NCBI RefSeq assembly: GCF_010669125.1 | Contig: NZ_CP048630.1 | Coordinates: 2,616,001 to 2,680,000, forward strand | Direction of reading: 5' to 3' | Source of the DNA: Ancylobacter pratisalsi | GTDB lineage: Bacteria; Pseudomonadota; Alphaproteobacteria; Rhizobiales; Xanthobacteraceae | DNA: 64,000 nucleotides | Shown: positions 43,969-52,949 of the stretch, piece after piece | Numbering within the stretch: the stretch's first letter is position 1 | How the letters are laid out: each line of letters begins with the position of its first letter | Position numbers and translations under genes: made by a program | The notes under the pieces: generated by a model | Database searches by the model: none | What the model saw: the letters and a program-made list of their open reading frames with translations, nothing else | What the model was told of the DNA's origin: nothing

Positions 43969-44338
43969 CGCCCGCTTCGAGCGTGGCGCGGCCGCGCTCT
44001 CACGGATCGACGGGGAGGCCGGGCAGAAGGTGGTGGATTCCCTGGCCGACATCGCCCCGGATTTCGGGCGGATGCTGATCGAGTTCCCGTTCGGCGACAT
44101 CTATACCCGGCCGGGGCTTGATCTGCGGGCCCGTGAGATCGCGACAATCGCCGCGCTGGCCGCGCTCGGCAATGCCGCGCCGCAGCTGAAGGTGCATATC
44201 CAGGCGGGTCTCAATGTCGGCCTCAGCCAGCAGGAAATCGTCGAGATCCTGATGCAGATGGCGGTCTATGCCGGGTTCCCGGCGGCGCTCAACGGGCTGT
44301 TCGCCGCCCGCGAGGTGTTCGCCGCGCCGGCGCGCTAG
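43943..44338 (+). CDS. Carboxymuconolactone decarboxylase-like family protein
   Basis: This 131-residue all-helical protein matches CMD/AhpD-fold proteins (FPFGDIYTRPGLDLRAREIATI, AAPQLKVHIQAGLNVGLSQQEIVEILMQMAVYAGFPAAL). The CxxC pair of AhpD peroxidases is absent, so it is nearer to decarboxylase-like members, whose substrates are mostly unknown. GAGGAG precedes the ATG by about eight bases, inside the merR coding region. Pairing with a MerR regulator suggests induction by an electrophile. Its stop overlaps the dcd stop by three bases. Confidence 0.88.
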   Translation: MTQVNATDDARFERGAAALSRIDGEAGQKVVDSLADIAPDFGRMLIEFPFGDIYTRPGLDLRAREIATIAALAALGNAAPQLKVHIQAGLNVGLSQQEIVEILMQMAVYAGFPAALNGLFAAREVFAAPAR

Positions 44339-45471
44339 CCGTCCCGCGACACGCTGCGGAAATGCTTGGAGAGCTTCAGGCCCTGCGCCTGGTAGTTGGA
44401 GCCGAGCGCCTCGCCATAAAGCGTCCTCGGGCGTTCCATCATGCGCTCATAGACCAGCCGTCCGACGATCTGGCCGTCCTCGAGGATGAACGGCACCTCG
44501 CGCGAGCGCACCTCCAGCACCGCGCGGGCGCCGCGATGCGCGCTCTTGTGGCCGCCGGCCGCGGCATGGCCGAAGCCGGGGTCGAAAAAGCCCGCATAGT
44601 GGACGCGGAACTCGCCGACCAGCGGATCAAACGGCACCATTTCGGCGGCGTGGCTGGGCGGCACATGGACAGCCTCCTTCGAGGCAAGGATGTAGAAGGC
44701 GTCGGGATCGAGGATGAGCTCGCGCCGGCCTCGGGTGACGAGCGGCTCCCAGTAGTCCTCGACCTCGTAGGCAGCGCGCCGGTCGACGTCGATCAGGCCG
44801 GTGTGGCGTTTGGCGCGGAAGCCGAGAAGGCCGCCGAATCCTTCGCCGGAGAGGTCGATGCTGACGCCGATGCCGCCTCCCGCGACATCGGCGGAGGCGG
44901 CGTCGACCAGCCCTTCGGACTGGTTCAGCGCGGCTAGCTCGGTCTCGTCGAGCCGGGCATCGCCACGCCGGAAGCGGATCTGCGACAGCCGCGAGCCCTG
45001 CCGGACCAGGATCGGGAAGGTGCGCGGGCTGATCTCGAGATAGAGCTTGCCCTCATAGCCGGCAGGCACGACGTCGAAGGCACGGGTCCGGTCGGCGATG
45101 ACGCGGGTGAAGATGTCGAGCCGGCCGGTGGAACTCTTGGGGTTGGCCGAGGCGGCGATGTCGGGGGGAAGCGCGAGGGACTCCTCCAGCTCCACCAGAT
45201 AGACGCAGCCGGTTTCCAGCACCTCGCCGTTCGACAGGTCGAGCTGATGCAGCGCGAGCCGTTCCAGCCGTTCCGCCACGGTTTCGCGCGGGCCCGACAG
45301 GAAGCTGGCGCGGATGCGCCAGGCGACCGGGCCCAGACGCAGATCGAGGCTTGCCGGCTGCACCTGGTCGACATCGAACGGCCGCGCCACGCGGATGGCA
45401 CCGTGCGCGGCGAGCGCTTCAATGGCATGGCCGGGCAGAATGCCCTCGCCGGTAAGACCCAGACCCGTCAC
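44335..45471 (-). CDS. dcd: 2'-deoxycytidine 5'-triphosphate deaminase, two-domain form
   Basis: This 378-residue protein is about twice the length of E. coli Dcd (193 aa), with two Dcd/dUTPase-like folds. The first half has VQPASLDLRLG, PKSSTGRLDIFTRVIADR and SRLSQIRF. The second half repeats the pattern loosely (ILASKEAVHVPPSHAAEM, GEFRVHYAGFFDPGFG, ARAVLEVRSREVPFILEDGQ). The enzyme supplies dUTP for thymidylate synthesis. I recall such long forms in alphaproteobacteria. It converges on the CMD-like gene with overlapping stops. Confidence 0.92.
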   Translation of the reverse strand: MTGLGLTGEGILPGHAIEALAAHGAIRVARPFDVDQVQPASLDLRLGPVAWRIRASFLSGPRETVAERLERLALHQLDLSNGEVLETGCVYLVELEESLALPPDIAASANPKSSTGRLDIFTRVIADRTRAFDVVPAGYEGKLYLEISPRTFPILVRQGSRLSQIRFRRGDARLDETELAALNQSEGLVDAASADVAGGGIGVSIDLSGEGFGGLLGFRAKRHTGLIDVDRRAAYEVEDYWEPLVTRGRRELILDPDAFYILASKEAVHVPPSHAAEMVPFDPLVGEFRVHYAGFFDPGFGHAAAGGHKSAHRGARAVLEVRSREVPFILEDGQIVGRLVYERMMERPRTLYGEALGSNYQAQGLKLSKHFRSVSRDG

Positions 45472-45554
45472 GCGCGTACTCCGTCCCTGAGGTTGCGTTC
45501 GGTTTAACGGACGCGCCCCTTGACGCCAAGCGGGGCGCGGGAGTAATTCGGCCT

Positions 45555-45612
45555 CACGTGGTTCTTTGAGCCGGCCGGCTTGCCGCCACGCTAAACAAGG
45601 ATGCTAAAAGGT
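45555..45612 (+). promoter_or_regulatory. SAM-II riboswitch
   Basis: The segment matches the SAM-II consensus: P1 arms CGTGG / CCACG, the TTCTTTGAGCCGG and CGGCTTGC core, then GCTAAACAAGGATGCTAAAAGG that forms the pseudoknot and blocks translation when S-adenosylmethionine is bound. It sits 57 bases before metZ, its normal target in alphaproteobacteria. Upstream, 45472-45554 must hold the promoter. Confidence 0.92.
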
Positions 45613-45668
45613 CGGGGCCGCGCAGTGCATGCGCGGGCGTCCCCGGCATATGATGACCGGAGCCGCCG

Positions 45669-46877
45669 ATGACCACCCCCGACAAGCTGACCCCTGCCGA
45701 TATTGCTGCGCTGAGGCCCGACACCCGCCTCGTGCATGGCGGCATCCTGCGCTCGCCGTTCGGCGAGACGTCCGAAACGCTCTATCTCACCCAGGGCTAT
45801 GTCTATGACAGCGCCGAGCAGGCGGAAGCCCGCTTCAAGGGCGACGATCCCGGTTTCATCTACACACGCTATTCCAACCCGACTGCCGCGATGTTCGAGG
45901 CCCGTCTCGCGCTGCTGGAAGGCGCGGAGGTCGCGCGGGCGACCGCTTCCGGCATGGCGGCCGTCACGGCGGCGCTGCTGTGCCAGCTCAAGGCCGGCGA
46001 CCATGTCGTGGCGGCGCGGGCGCTCTTCGGCTCGTGTCGCTATGTGATCGAGGAACTGCTGCCGCGCTTCGGTGTCGCTGCGACACTGGTCGATGGCACC
46101 GACATTTCCGCCTGGAAGGCGGCGGTGCGGCCGGAGACCAAGGTTCTGTTCCTTGAGAGCCCGACCAACCCGACGCTGGAACTGGTCGACATCGCTGCGG
46201 TGGCGCAGGTGTCGAAGGCGGCCGGGGCGTGCCTCGTCGTCGACAACGTGTTCGCCACGCCGATGCTGCAGAGCCCGCTCGCCCTTGGCGCGGATGTGGT
46301 GGTCTATTCGGCGACCAAGCATATTGACGGGCAGGGCCGATGCCTCGCCGGTGCGGTGCTGTGTTCGCAGAAGTTCCTCGACGACCACCTGCAGACCTTC
46401 CTGCGCCAGACCGGCCCCTCCGTCTCTCCCTTCAACGCCTGGGTGATGCTGAAGGGGCTGGAGACGCTGCCGCTGCGCATCGAGCGCTCGCAGTCCAGCG
46501 CGGCGACACTGGCCGACCGGCTGGCCGGGCAGGCGCTGATCACCAAGATGATCTACCCCTACCGCGCCGACCACCCGCAGCACGAGCTGGCCAGGCGCCA
46601 GATGAAGGGCGGCGGCACGCTGGTGACCTTCGAGGTCGAGGGCGGCAAGGCGGCGGCCTTCCGCTTCCTCAATGCGCTGAAGGTGGTGCGGATCTCCAAC
46701 AATCTGGGCGACGCCAAGAGCCTGGTCACCCATCCGGCGACGACCACGCATCAGCGCTTCAGCCCCGAGGCGCGGGCGGAGATGGGCATTTCCGACGGTA
46801 TGGTGCGGCTCTCGGTCGGGCTGGAGCATGTCGATGACCTGACCGACGATCTCGTGCGTGCCCTCGCGGCGGTGTGA
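45669..46877 (+). CDS. metZ: O-succinylhomoserine sulfhydrylase
   Basis: This 402-residue PLP enzyme makes homocysteine directly from O-succinylhomoserine and sulfide. Features: Cys/Met-metabolism family signature, the PLP lysine K217 in VVYSATKHIDGQGR, TRYSNPT at the start of the fold, and the C-terminal SVGLEHVDDL. GGAG precedes the ATG by about six bases. It is regulated by the SAM-II riboswitch upstream, linking it to methionine supply. Confidence 0.96.
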   Translation: MTTPDKLTPADIAALRPDTRLVHGGILRSPFGETSETLYLTQGYVYDSAEQAEARFKGDDPGFIYTRYSNPTAAMFEARLALLEGAEVARATASGMAAVTAALLCQLKAGDHVVAARALFGSCRYVIEELLPRFGVAATLVDGTDISAWKAAVRPETKVLFLESPTNPTLELVDIAAVAQVSKAAGACLVVDNVFATPMLQSPLALGADVVVYSATKHIDGQGRCLAGAVLCSQKFLDDHLQTFLRQTGPSVSPFNAWVMLKGLETLPLRIERSQSSAATLADRLAGQALITKMIYPYRADHPQHELARRQMKGGGTLVTFEVEGGKAAAFRFLNALKVVRISNNLGDAKSLVTHPATTTHQRFSPEARAEMGISDGMVRLSVGLEHVDDLTDDLVRALAAV

Positions 46878-46882
46878 GGCGG

Positions 46883-46915
46883 CGGGATCACGGGCGAAAC
46901 AGCCTCGTGATCCCG
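46883..46915 (+). terminator. Hairpin after metZ
   Basis: CGGGATCACG and CGTGATCCCG form a 10-bp perfect stem with a 13-base loop, six bases after the metZ stop and 67 before apaG. No T-run follows; it may end or stabilise the metZ transcript. Confidence 0.5.
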
Positions 46916-46981
46916 ACCCGGCTTGCCCTTGCGGCGCAAAAGTCTTTCACTGCGGCGCAACGCAAACAGAAGGGGCGGCGC

Positions 46982-47374
46982 ATGTACCGGGCCACCACAC
47001 GGAGCGTCCAGGTCACGGTGACGCCGCGCTTCTCACCCGAGCGCTCGGACCCCGAACGCAGCCAGTTCTTCTGGGCCTACACGGTCGAGATCGTGAATCT
47101 GGGCATCGATACGGTGCAGCTCAGGTCGCGGCACTGGATCATTACCGATGCGCTCGGCCGGGTGCAGGAAGTGCGCGGGGCCGGCGTGGTCGGTGAGCAG
47201 CCGGTGCTGCCGCCAGGCGGGCATTTCGAGTATACCAGCGGCGTTCCGCTGCAGACCGCCACCGGCATCATGGAAGGCAGCTACAATCTCATGACCCAGA
47301 GCGGCGAGGCGTTCGATGCCGAGGTGCCGGCCTTCTCGCTCGATCTTCCGGGCGCGGCGCGCACGCTGAACTGA
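46982..47374 (+). CDS. apaG: Co2+/Mg2+ efflux protein ApaG
   Basis: This 130-residue protein has a fibronectin-III-like ApaG fold (FFWAYTVEIVNLG, VQLRSRHWIITDALG, GVVGEQPVLPPGGHFEYTSG, GIMEGSYNLM). Salmonella ApaG affects cobalt resistance and magnesium transport; its mechanism is unclear. The ATG at 46982 with AAGGGG upstream is preferred. Any longer form would begin inside metZ. Confidence 0.95.
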   Translation: MYRATTRSVQVTVTPRFSPERSDPERSQFFWAYTVEIVNLGIDTVQLRSRHWIITDALGRVQEVRGAGVVGEQPVLPPGGHFEYTSGVPLQTATGIMEGSYNLMTQSGEAFDAEVPAFSLDLPGAARTLN

Positions 47375-47510
47375 TGATGCGCACAGCCATGCGGCTCCTC
47401 GTCAGCGCCGCGGCCCCGCGGCGGCTTCCTGCGCCCGGGCGAAGCGGCTATGGTGGGCGCGGCCTTTCCGCCGCCGAGCCTTCTGTCGCGATACACGGTC
47501 CCAGCATCTC

Positions 47511-48962
47511 GTGATCGACTTTCGCCCGATCGCCGCCATCCTCGGCGTGTTGCTCGCCATCCTTGGCACGACCATGATGATCCCCGCCCTGGTGGACGTG
47601 GTCACAGGGCAGGGCGACTATATCGTCTATGCCGCGTCGGCGGTGATCACGGCCTTTGTCGGGCTGTCGCTCTGGCTGGCCGGGCGCACCAGCGAGGTTG
47701 AAAAGCTCGACCTGCGCCAGGCCTTTGTGCTGACCACGGCGAGCTGGGGGCTGCTCTCCGCCTTCGCCGCCATTCCCTTCATGTGGGCGGACACGGCGCT
47801 TACCTTCACCGATGCCTATTTCGAGGCCATGTCGGGCCTGACCACCACCGGCGCGACGGTGATATCGGGCCTCGATCATCGCCCGGCGGGCGTTCTGATC
47901 TGGCGCGCCTTCCTGCACTGGTACGGCGGCGTTGGAATCATCGTGCTGGCGATGGCGCTCCTGCCGATGCTGCGGATCGGCGGGATGCAGCTGTTCCGCG
48001 CCGAATCCTCGGACAAGTCGGAGAAGGTGCTGCCGCGCGCCGCCCAGCTCGCCAAGGGAATCGTGGGCACCTATGTGCTGCTCACCGTCGCCTGCGCCTT
48101 CACCTATGCGTTCTGCGGGATGAGCGTGTTCGACGCGGTGGCGCACGCCATGGCGACGATCTCGACCGGCGGCTTCTCCACGCACGATGCCTCGATCGGC
48201 TACTTCCACAGCCCGGCGATCGAATACGCGGCGATCTTCTTCATGCTCTCGGGGTCGCTGCCCTTCGTGCTCTATGTTCGCGTGCTGGCCGGCGATTTCA
48301 GCCGGCTGATCGCCAATACCGAAGTGCGGCTGTTCCTCTCGCTGGTGATCCTGTTCGCGCTGGTCTCGTTCGTCGAGCAGGTGCGCGGCAACATCGCCCA
48401 TGGCGAGGCGGCGATGCGGCACGCGGTGTTCAACGTGGTGACGCTGATGTCGACCACCGGGTTCATCGCCGTCGACTACACCGACTGGGGGCCGCCGACC
48501 GATGTGCTGTATTTCATCGTCATGTTCCTGGGAGCCTGCACCGGCTCCACCGCGGGCGGCATGAAGAGCTTCCGCATCGCGATCCTGGGCTCGGCGCTGG
48601 CGCAGCATCTGCGGCGGATCATTTATCCCAACGGGGTGTTTCCGGTGCGCTATGGCGGCAAGCCGATCGGCGACGACGTGGTTGCCTCGGTGCTGTCTTT
48701 CGCCTTCCTCTATCTGGCGACCTTCCTGGTCATCGGCATCGTGGTGAACGCGCTCGGCTTCGACCTCATCACTTCGTTCTCGGCCTCCATTACCGCGCTG
48801 GCGAATGTCGGGCCGGGCCTGGGGCCGGTGATCGGGCCGTCGCAGAACTTCGCCGGGCTGCCCGATCATGTCATCTGGCTGCTGTCCTTCGCCATGCTGC
48901 TGGGGCGGCTGGAACTTTTCACCGTGCTGGTGCTGTTCCTGCCCAGTTTCTGGCGCCGGTAG
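47511..48962 (+). CDS. trkH: TrkH family potassium uptake protein
   Basis: This 483-residue membrane protein is the K+ translocating subunit of a Trk system. Four pore-loop regions are seen, including SGLTTTGATVISGL, STGGFSTHD, MSTTGFIAVDY and ALANVGPGLGPVIGP. The partner TrkA is not in this window. The start is a GTG at 47511 with no strong ribosome site; family N-termini (FRPIAAILGVLL) support it. It lies 136 bases downstream of apaG; no promoter stands out. Confidence 0.95.
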   Translation: MIDFRPIAAILGVLLAILGTTMMIPALVDVVTGQGDYIVYAASAVITAFVGLSLWLAGRTSEVEKLDLRQAFVLTTASWGLLSAFAAIPFMWADTALTFTDAYFEAMSGLTTTGATVISGLDHRPAGVLIWRAFLHWYGGVGIIVLAMALLPMLRIGGMQLFRAESSDKSEKVLPRAAQLAKGIVGTYVLLTVACAFTYAFCGMSVFDAVAHAMATISTGGFSTHDASIGYFHSPAIEYAAIFFMLSGSLPFVLYVRVLAGDFSRLIANTEVRLFLSLVILFALVSFVEQVRGNIAHGEAAMRHAVFNVVTLMSTTGFIAVDYTDWGPPTDVLYFIVMFLGACTGSTAGGMKSFRIAILGSALAQHLRRIIYPNGVFPVRYGGKPIGDDVVASVLSFAFLYLATFLVIGIVVNALGFDLITSFSASITALANVGPGLGPVIGPSQNFAGLPDHVIWLLSFAMLLGRLELFTVLVLFLPSFWRR

Positions 48963-49020
48963 GATTGGGCGCGGCGCCGAACCAGCCTATGCTGGGGCCC
49001 ACACATGACGGGGACATTCG

Positions 49021-50187
49021 ATGCTGGCCGGACGGACGACGACCGAGGAACTGCTCGCCTATCTGGTCGCGTTCGACACCACCAGCCGCAATTCCAATCT
49101 CGACTTGATCGGCTTTGTGCGGGACTACCTCGCCGCCTTCGGCGTGGACAGCGTCAGCGTGCCGAACGAGGCCGGCGACAAGGCGAGCCTGTTCGCCACC
49201 ATCGGGCCCGGCGGGGTCGGCGGTGTGTGCCTTTCCGGCCATTCCGACGTGGTGCCCGTGGATGGCCAGCCCTGGTCGAGCGACCCGTTCACCCTGACCC
49301 CGGTCGGCGACCGGCTCTATGGGCGCGGCTCCTGCGACATGAAGGGCTTCCTCGCCTCCTGCCTCGCCATGGTGCCGGCGATGACGGCGGCGCGGCTTTC
49401 GACGCCGATCCACCTTCTGGTTTCCTATGACGAGGAGATCGGCTGCACCGGCGTGGTGCCGGCGGTGCGCCGCCTGGGGGTGGACCTGCCGCTGCCGCGG
49501 GCCTGCATCGTCGGCGAGCCGACCTCGATGCGGGTGGTGGACGCGCACAAGTCCGGCATGGCGTATGTGACCACGGTGACGGGACGCGAGGCGCATTCCT
49601 CGATGCCCCAGCTCGGTGCCAACGCCATTTTCGCCGCCGCCGAACTGGTGGGCGAACTGGACCGCTGTCGCGCCGAGCTGATCGCGGCGGGAGACCCGAG
49701 CGGGCGCTTCGATCCGCCCAGCACCACGGTGCAGGTGACGGTGATCGAGGGCGGGACGGCGGGCAACATCGTGCCGCGGCGCTGCGCCATCCGCTGGAAC
49801 GTGCGCGGGCTTCCCGGTTTCGACGAGGCCGTGCTGCTGGCGCGCATCGAGCGTTTCGCTGACGAAGTGGTGCTGCCCAAGCTCCGGGCCGACGCGCCGG
49901 AGGCCACGATCACCACCGACCTCGTCTACAAGGTGCCGCCGCTGGCGCCGCAGACCGGCTCGCCGGCCGAGCTTCTGGCGCTGCGCCTCGCCGGGCAGAA
50001 CCGCACCTTCGCCGTCTCCTATGCCACCGAGGGCGGGCACTTCCAGGAGCAGGGCGTGCCGACCATCATCTGCGGGCCGGGTTCGATCGACCAGGCGCAC
50101 AAGCCGGACGAGTATATCGAGGTGGCGCAGTTGCGCGCCTGCGAGCGGTTCCTCACCGGGCTGATCGCGGAGTGCGGCCGCAGCTAG
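49021..50187 (+). CDS. argE: Acetylornithine deacetylase
   Basis: This 388-residue M20-family zinc enzyme deacetylates N-acetylornithine in arginine synthesis. LSGHSDVVPVDGQPW provides zinc ligand H74 and D76. GRGSCDMKG follows, and SYDEEIGC supplies the catalytic glutamate pair. A dimerisation domain lies at ~180-290. Two other arg genes, argF and argD, are 1.8-5 kb away on the other strand. A related deacylase is possible, but the match is good. Confidence 0.9.
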   Translation: MLAGRTTTEELLAYLVAFDTTSRNSNLDLIGFVRDYLAAFGVDSVSVPNEAGDKASLFATIGPGGVGGVCLSGHSDVVPVDGQPWSSDPFTLTPVGDRLYGRGSCDMKGFLASCLAMVPAMTAARLSTPIHLLVSYDEEIGCTGVVPAVRRLGVDLPLPRACIVGEPTSMRVVDAHKSGMAYVTTVTGREAHSSMPQLGANAIFAAAELVGELDRCRAELIAAGDPSGRFDPPSTTVQVTVIEGGTAGNIVPRRCAIRWNVRGLPGFDEAVLLARIERFADEVVLPKLRADAPEATITTDLVYKVPPLAPQTGSPAELLALRLAGQNRTFAVSYATEGGHFQEQGVPTIICGPGSIDQAHKPDEYIEVAQLRACERFLTGLIAECGRS

Positions 50188-50214
50188 CCGGCCGGGCACA
50201 GGGCGCGGCCGGCT
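50186..50214. terminator. Palindromic hairpin between convergent argE and hslO
   Basis: AGCCGGCC and GGCCGGCT form an 8-bp stem with a 13-base loop in the 37-bp gap between two convergent stops. The stem is symmetrical, so it may serve both transcripts; no T-run is present. Confidence 0.45.
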
Positions 50215-50224
50215 GACAGGGATC

Positions 50225-51250
50225 TCAGTCCTCGGTCGAGGGTGGCTCGGTGTCGACCACCTCCTCGGCTGAGAACGCATAGGAGCGCCCGCAGAACTCG
50301 CAGGTGACGCCGACCTGGCCGTTCTCGACAAGATCGGCGCGCTCCTCGCGCGAGAAGCTCGCCAGCACGTTCATCACCCGCTCGCGCGAGCAGGAGCACT
50401 TGGCGACGATGTGCTGGGCCTCGAACACGCGCGCGCCGCGCTCGTGGAACAGGCGGAACAGCAGGCGCTCGCTGGACAGTTCATTGTCGACCAGCTCGAT
50501 ATCTTCCAGCGTGTTGACCAGCAGCTGGGCCTCGACCCAGGCGTCGTCCTCCTCCGCCTCGGGAAGGTCGGTCCCCTCCGGCGCGTCGCCCGGATGGAGG
50601 TCGACAGGGCGGATGCGCCCGCCCTCGGTGGGCAGGAACTGCACCATCAGCCCGCCGGCGCGCCAGCCGGACGCGGCGCCGCCCGGACGTACCTCCTCCG
50701 CCACGGCGAGCCGCACGCGGGTGGGGATCTGCTCGGACTGGGTGAAGTACTGGTGCGCCGCCGCTTCCAGCCCGCCACCTTCCAGAGCGACCATGCCCTG
50801 ATAGCGGTTGGCGCTGAGTCCCTGGTCGATGGTCATGGCGAGATGGCCGGCCCCCAGCAGCGCGCCGCTGTCGGGCGCGACGCCCGCCGGGCTGGCGGCT
50901 TCCAGCTCCGCGAGCCGCTCCGCGTCGAAGCGGGCATAGGCGCGCACATCGTGCGGGGCGGTGAAGTCGACGACCAACAGGTCCACCGGCCCGTCGGTGC
51001 GGGTCTGGAGGATGAAGCGGCCCTCAAACTTCAGCGTCGAGCCGAGCAGGACGGTGAGCGCCACCGCCTCGCCGAGCAGGCGCTTTACCGCCGCGGGGTA
51101 GTCGTGATGGGCGAGCACGGCGTCGAGCGTCGTGCCGAGGCGCACCACGCGCCCGCGCACGTCGAGGCCATCAACGTGGAAGGGGGTGACGCGATCGTCC
51201 ACCGCGTCGGCGGCAGGCGGGCGGGTATGGGGATCTGAATGTGATGTCAT
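50225..51250 (-). CDS. hslO: Redox-regulated chaperone Hsp33
   Basis: This 341-residue holdase is activated when its zinc cysteines are oxidised. The C-terminal zinc motif is C285-S-C287 and C317-EF-C320. The N-terminal core is typical (LGEAVALTVLLGSTLKFEGRFILQT). A proline/glutamate loop (DLHPGDAPEGTDLPEAEEDDAW) lies between core and redox switch. The start at 51250 has GGAG six bases upstream. Copy B of the 487-bp repeat begins 131 bases upstream. Confidence 0.96.
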   Translation of the reverse strand: MTSHSDPHTRPPAADAVDDRVTPFHVDGLDVRGRVVRLGTTLDAVLAHHDYPAAVKRLLGEAVALTVLLGSTLKFEGRFILQTRTDGPVDLLVVDFTAPHDVRAYARFDAERLAELEAASPAGVAPDSGALLGAGHLAMTIDQGLSANRYQGMVALEGGGLEAAAHQYFTQSEQIPTRVRLAVAEEVRPGGAASGWRAGGLMVQFLPTEGGRIRPVDLHPGDAPEGTDLPEAEEDDAWVEAQLLVNTLEDIELVDNELSSERLLFRLFHERGARVFEAQHIVAKCSCSRERVMNVLASFSREERADLVENGQVGVTCEFCGRSYAFSAEEVVDTEPPSTED

Positions 51251-51380
51251 GGCGGCTCCGTCCGGCCCATATAGGCAGGCACCGGCCCGAATGCGAGAGG
51301 GTATGATGCGAGGGGCGTCATGCGCGCGGCGTGAGCGCGAGGGCGTGAGGCGGGAAGGTCCGGGCCCGGCCCGGCCACGC

Positions 51381-51868
51381 ACGTCCGCGCGGCTTTACGC
51401 CGGCGGGCGCGCGGGAGCGCCCGCACCCCTGTCGGGGCCGGGCGGGTGCGGCACGGAGCGCCCGTGAGGAGGGCGCGCGGGGCGCCGGGGCGGAACGCTC
51501 CGGCGGTCGCCTGCACCGTGTGGGTAGAAGGTGGTGCAAGCCTTTCGTCAACCAACCGACGCGCCGCTTCCGGCGCCCCGCGCGCGGTGTTTGAGGCTTG
51601 CTCCCTGCGGCCCCCGGAGGACTGACCGTTATTATCCTCCGCTCATGGGACGGCGCTCCGCGTGAACGGCACGCCCGTTCCGGTGGACCGCGGCGATGCG
51701 GCCCGGGAACGCAGGGCTTGGGCCGCCATGGGCGCGGGGTGCGTTATCCCCCCACACATGGCCACCGCCCCATCCCGCGCGAGCCGGCCGCTCCGGTTGC
51801 GCCCCCTTGCCGGGACAGGTGAGCCCAGTATCGCCCCACCGCACAGGGGGGCGGATAAGTTTCTTGCG
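51381..51868. repeat. 488-bp dispersed non-coding repeat, copy B
   Basis: This is ~98-99% identical to 14881-15367, in the same orientation; differences are a handful of substitutions and one extra C near 51751. It fills most of the gene-free stretch 51251-51986 between hslO and argF. Similarity stops sharply at 51381 (left) and 51868 (right), and the flanks are unrelated. In both locations a minus-strand gene (hslO here, the 75-aa gene at copy A) begins 117-131 bases left of the element. Possible identities: a structured RNA, a non-autonomous mobile repeat, or a shared promoter/leader. I do not recognise it. Confidence 0.9.
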
Positions 51869-51957
51869 CGAGGGCGCGCGCGGCATTGCAGGCCGCAGGG
51901 CCCGCGCCGCGCCCGCGCCACGCCGCATGGGTGTGGATTGGAGTTCTGGCAGGGAAG

Positions 51958-51979
51958 GGGCCGGGACACGTCCCGGCCC
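51958..51979 (-). terminator. Hairpin after argF
   Basis: GGGCCGGGA and TCCCGGCCC form a 9-bp perfect stem with a CACG loop, eight bases past the argF stop on the minus strand. The following bases (CTTCCCT) are only weakly T-rich. It is a likely argF-argD transcript end. Confidence 0.55.
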
Positions 51980-51986
51980 GAAGGCC

Positions 51987-52949
51987 TTACGCCGCGGCGC
52001 CTTCCAGGCACCAGGCGAGGATGCCCTTCTGCGCGTGCAGGCGGTTTTCGGCCTCGTCGAACACCACCGACTGCGGGCCGTCCATCACCTCGTCGGTGAC
52101 CTCCTCGCCGCGATGGGCGGGAAGGCAGTGCATGAATATGGCGTCCTTGTCGGCACGCTTCATCAGCGCACCATTGACCTGATAGGGGCGCAGCAGATTG
52201 TGCCGGCGCTCATATTCGGCATCGCCCATCGACACCCAGGTGTCGGTGACGACGCAGTCCACGCCTTCCACGGCCTCCTCCGGGTCGAGGCCGAAGTTCA
52301 CCCGGGCGCCGTTGGCGCGGGCCCAGTCGACCAGCGCGGGGCGCGGGGCCAGCTCGGGCGGGGTGGCGATGTTGAGCGCGAAGTCGAAGCGCTGGGCCGC
52401 CTGCACCCAGGAGGTGAGCACGTTGTTGGCGTCGCCGGTCCAGGCCACGGTGCGCCCGGTGATCGGACCCTTGTGCTCCTCGAAGGTCATCACGTCCGCC
52501 ATGATCTGGCAGGGGTGGCTGTCCCGCGTCAGCCCGTTGATGACCGGGATGCTGGCATGGGCGGCAAGCTCGGCAAGCGCGCCGTGATCGAGGATGCGGA
52601 TCATGATGGCGTCGACATAGCGCGAGAGCACCTTGGCGGTGTCGGCGATGGTCTCGCCGCGCCCGAGCTGCATCTCGGCGCCGGTCAGCATGATCGTCTC
52701 GCCGCCGAGCTGGCGCATCGCCACATCGAAGGAAATGCGGGTGCGGGTCGAGGGCTGGTCGAACACCATCGCCAGCACCTTGCCGGCAAAGGGCTTTTCC
52801 GCCGCGATTTCGTGACGCCGGCTCTTGAGGTCGTGCGACAGGCGCATGAGGCCGCGCAGCTCGTCGGGCGGCAGCAGGTCGAGGTCGAGGAAGTGCTTCA
52901 CGGCACCGTGGGCGGACATGTCGTTCATCGCATTGCTGTGGGCGTTCAT
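51987..52949 (-). CDS. argF: Ornithine carbamoyltransferase
   Basis: This 320-residue enzyme makes citrulline from ornithine and carbamoyl phosphate. STRTR at 67-71 binds carbamoyl phosphate, HPCQIMAD and DGNNV-like DANNVLTSW are present, and [15 protein letters not shown] near the C-terminus binds ornithine. The start at 52949 overlaps the argD stop by four bases (ATGA), so argD-argF are translationally coupled. The first ~17 residues before [11 protein letters not shown] are longer than usual. Confidence 0.97.
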   Translation of the reverse strand: MNAHSNAMNDMSAHGAVKHFLDLDLLPPDELRGLMRLSHDLKSRRHEIAAEKPFAGKVLAMVFDQPSTRTRISFDVAMRQLGGETIMLTGAEMQLGRGETIADTAKVLSRYVDAIMIRILDHGALAELAAHASIPVINGLTRDSHPCQIMADVMTFEEHKGPITGRTVAWTGDANNVLTSWVQAAQRFDFALNIATPPELAPRPALVDWARANGARVNFGLDPEEAVEGVDCVVTDTWVSMGDAEYERRHNLLRPYQVNGALMKRADKDAIFMHCLPAHRGEEVTDEVMDGPQSVVFDEAENRLHAQKGILAWCLEGAAA

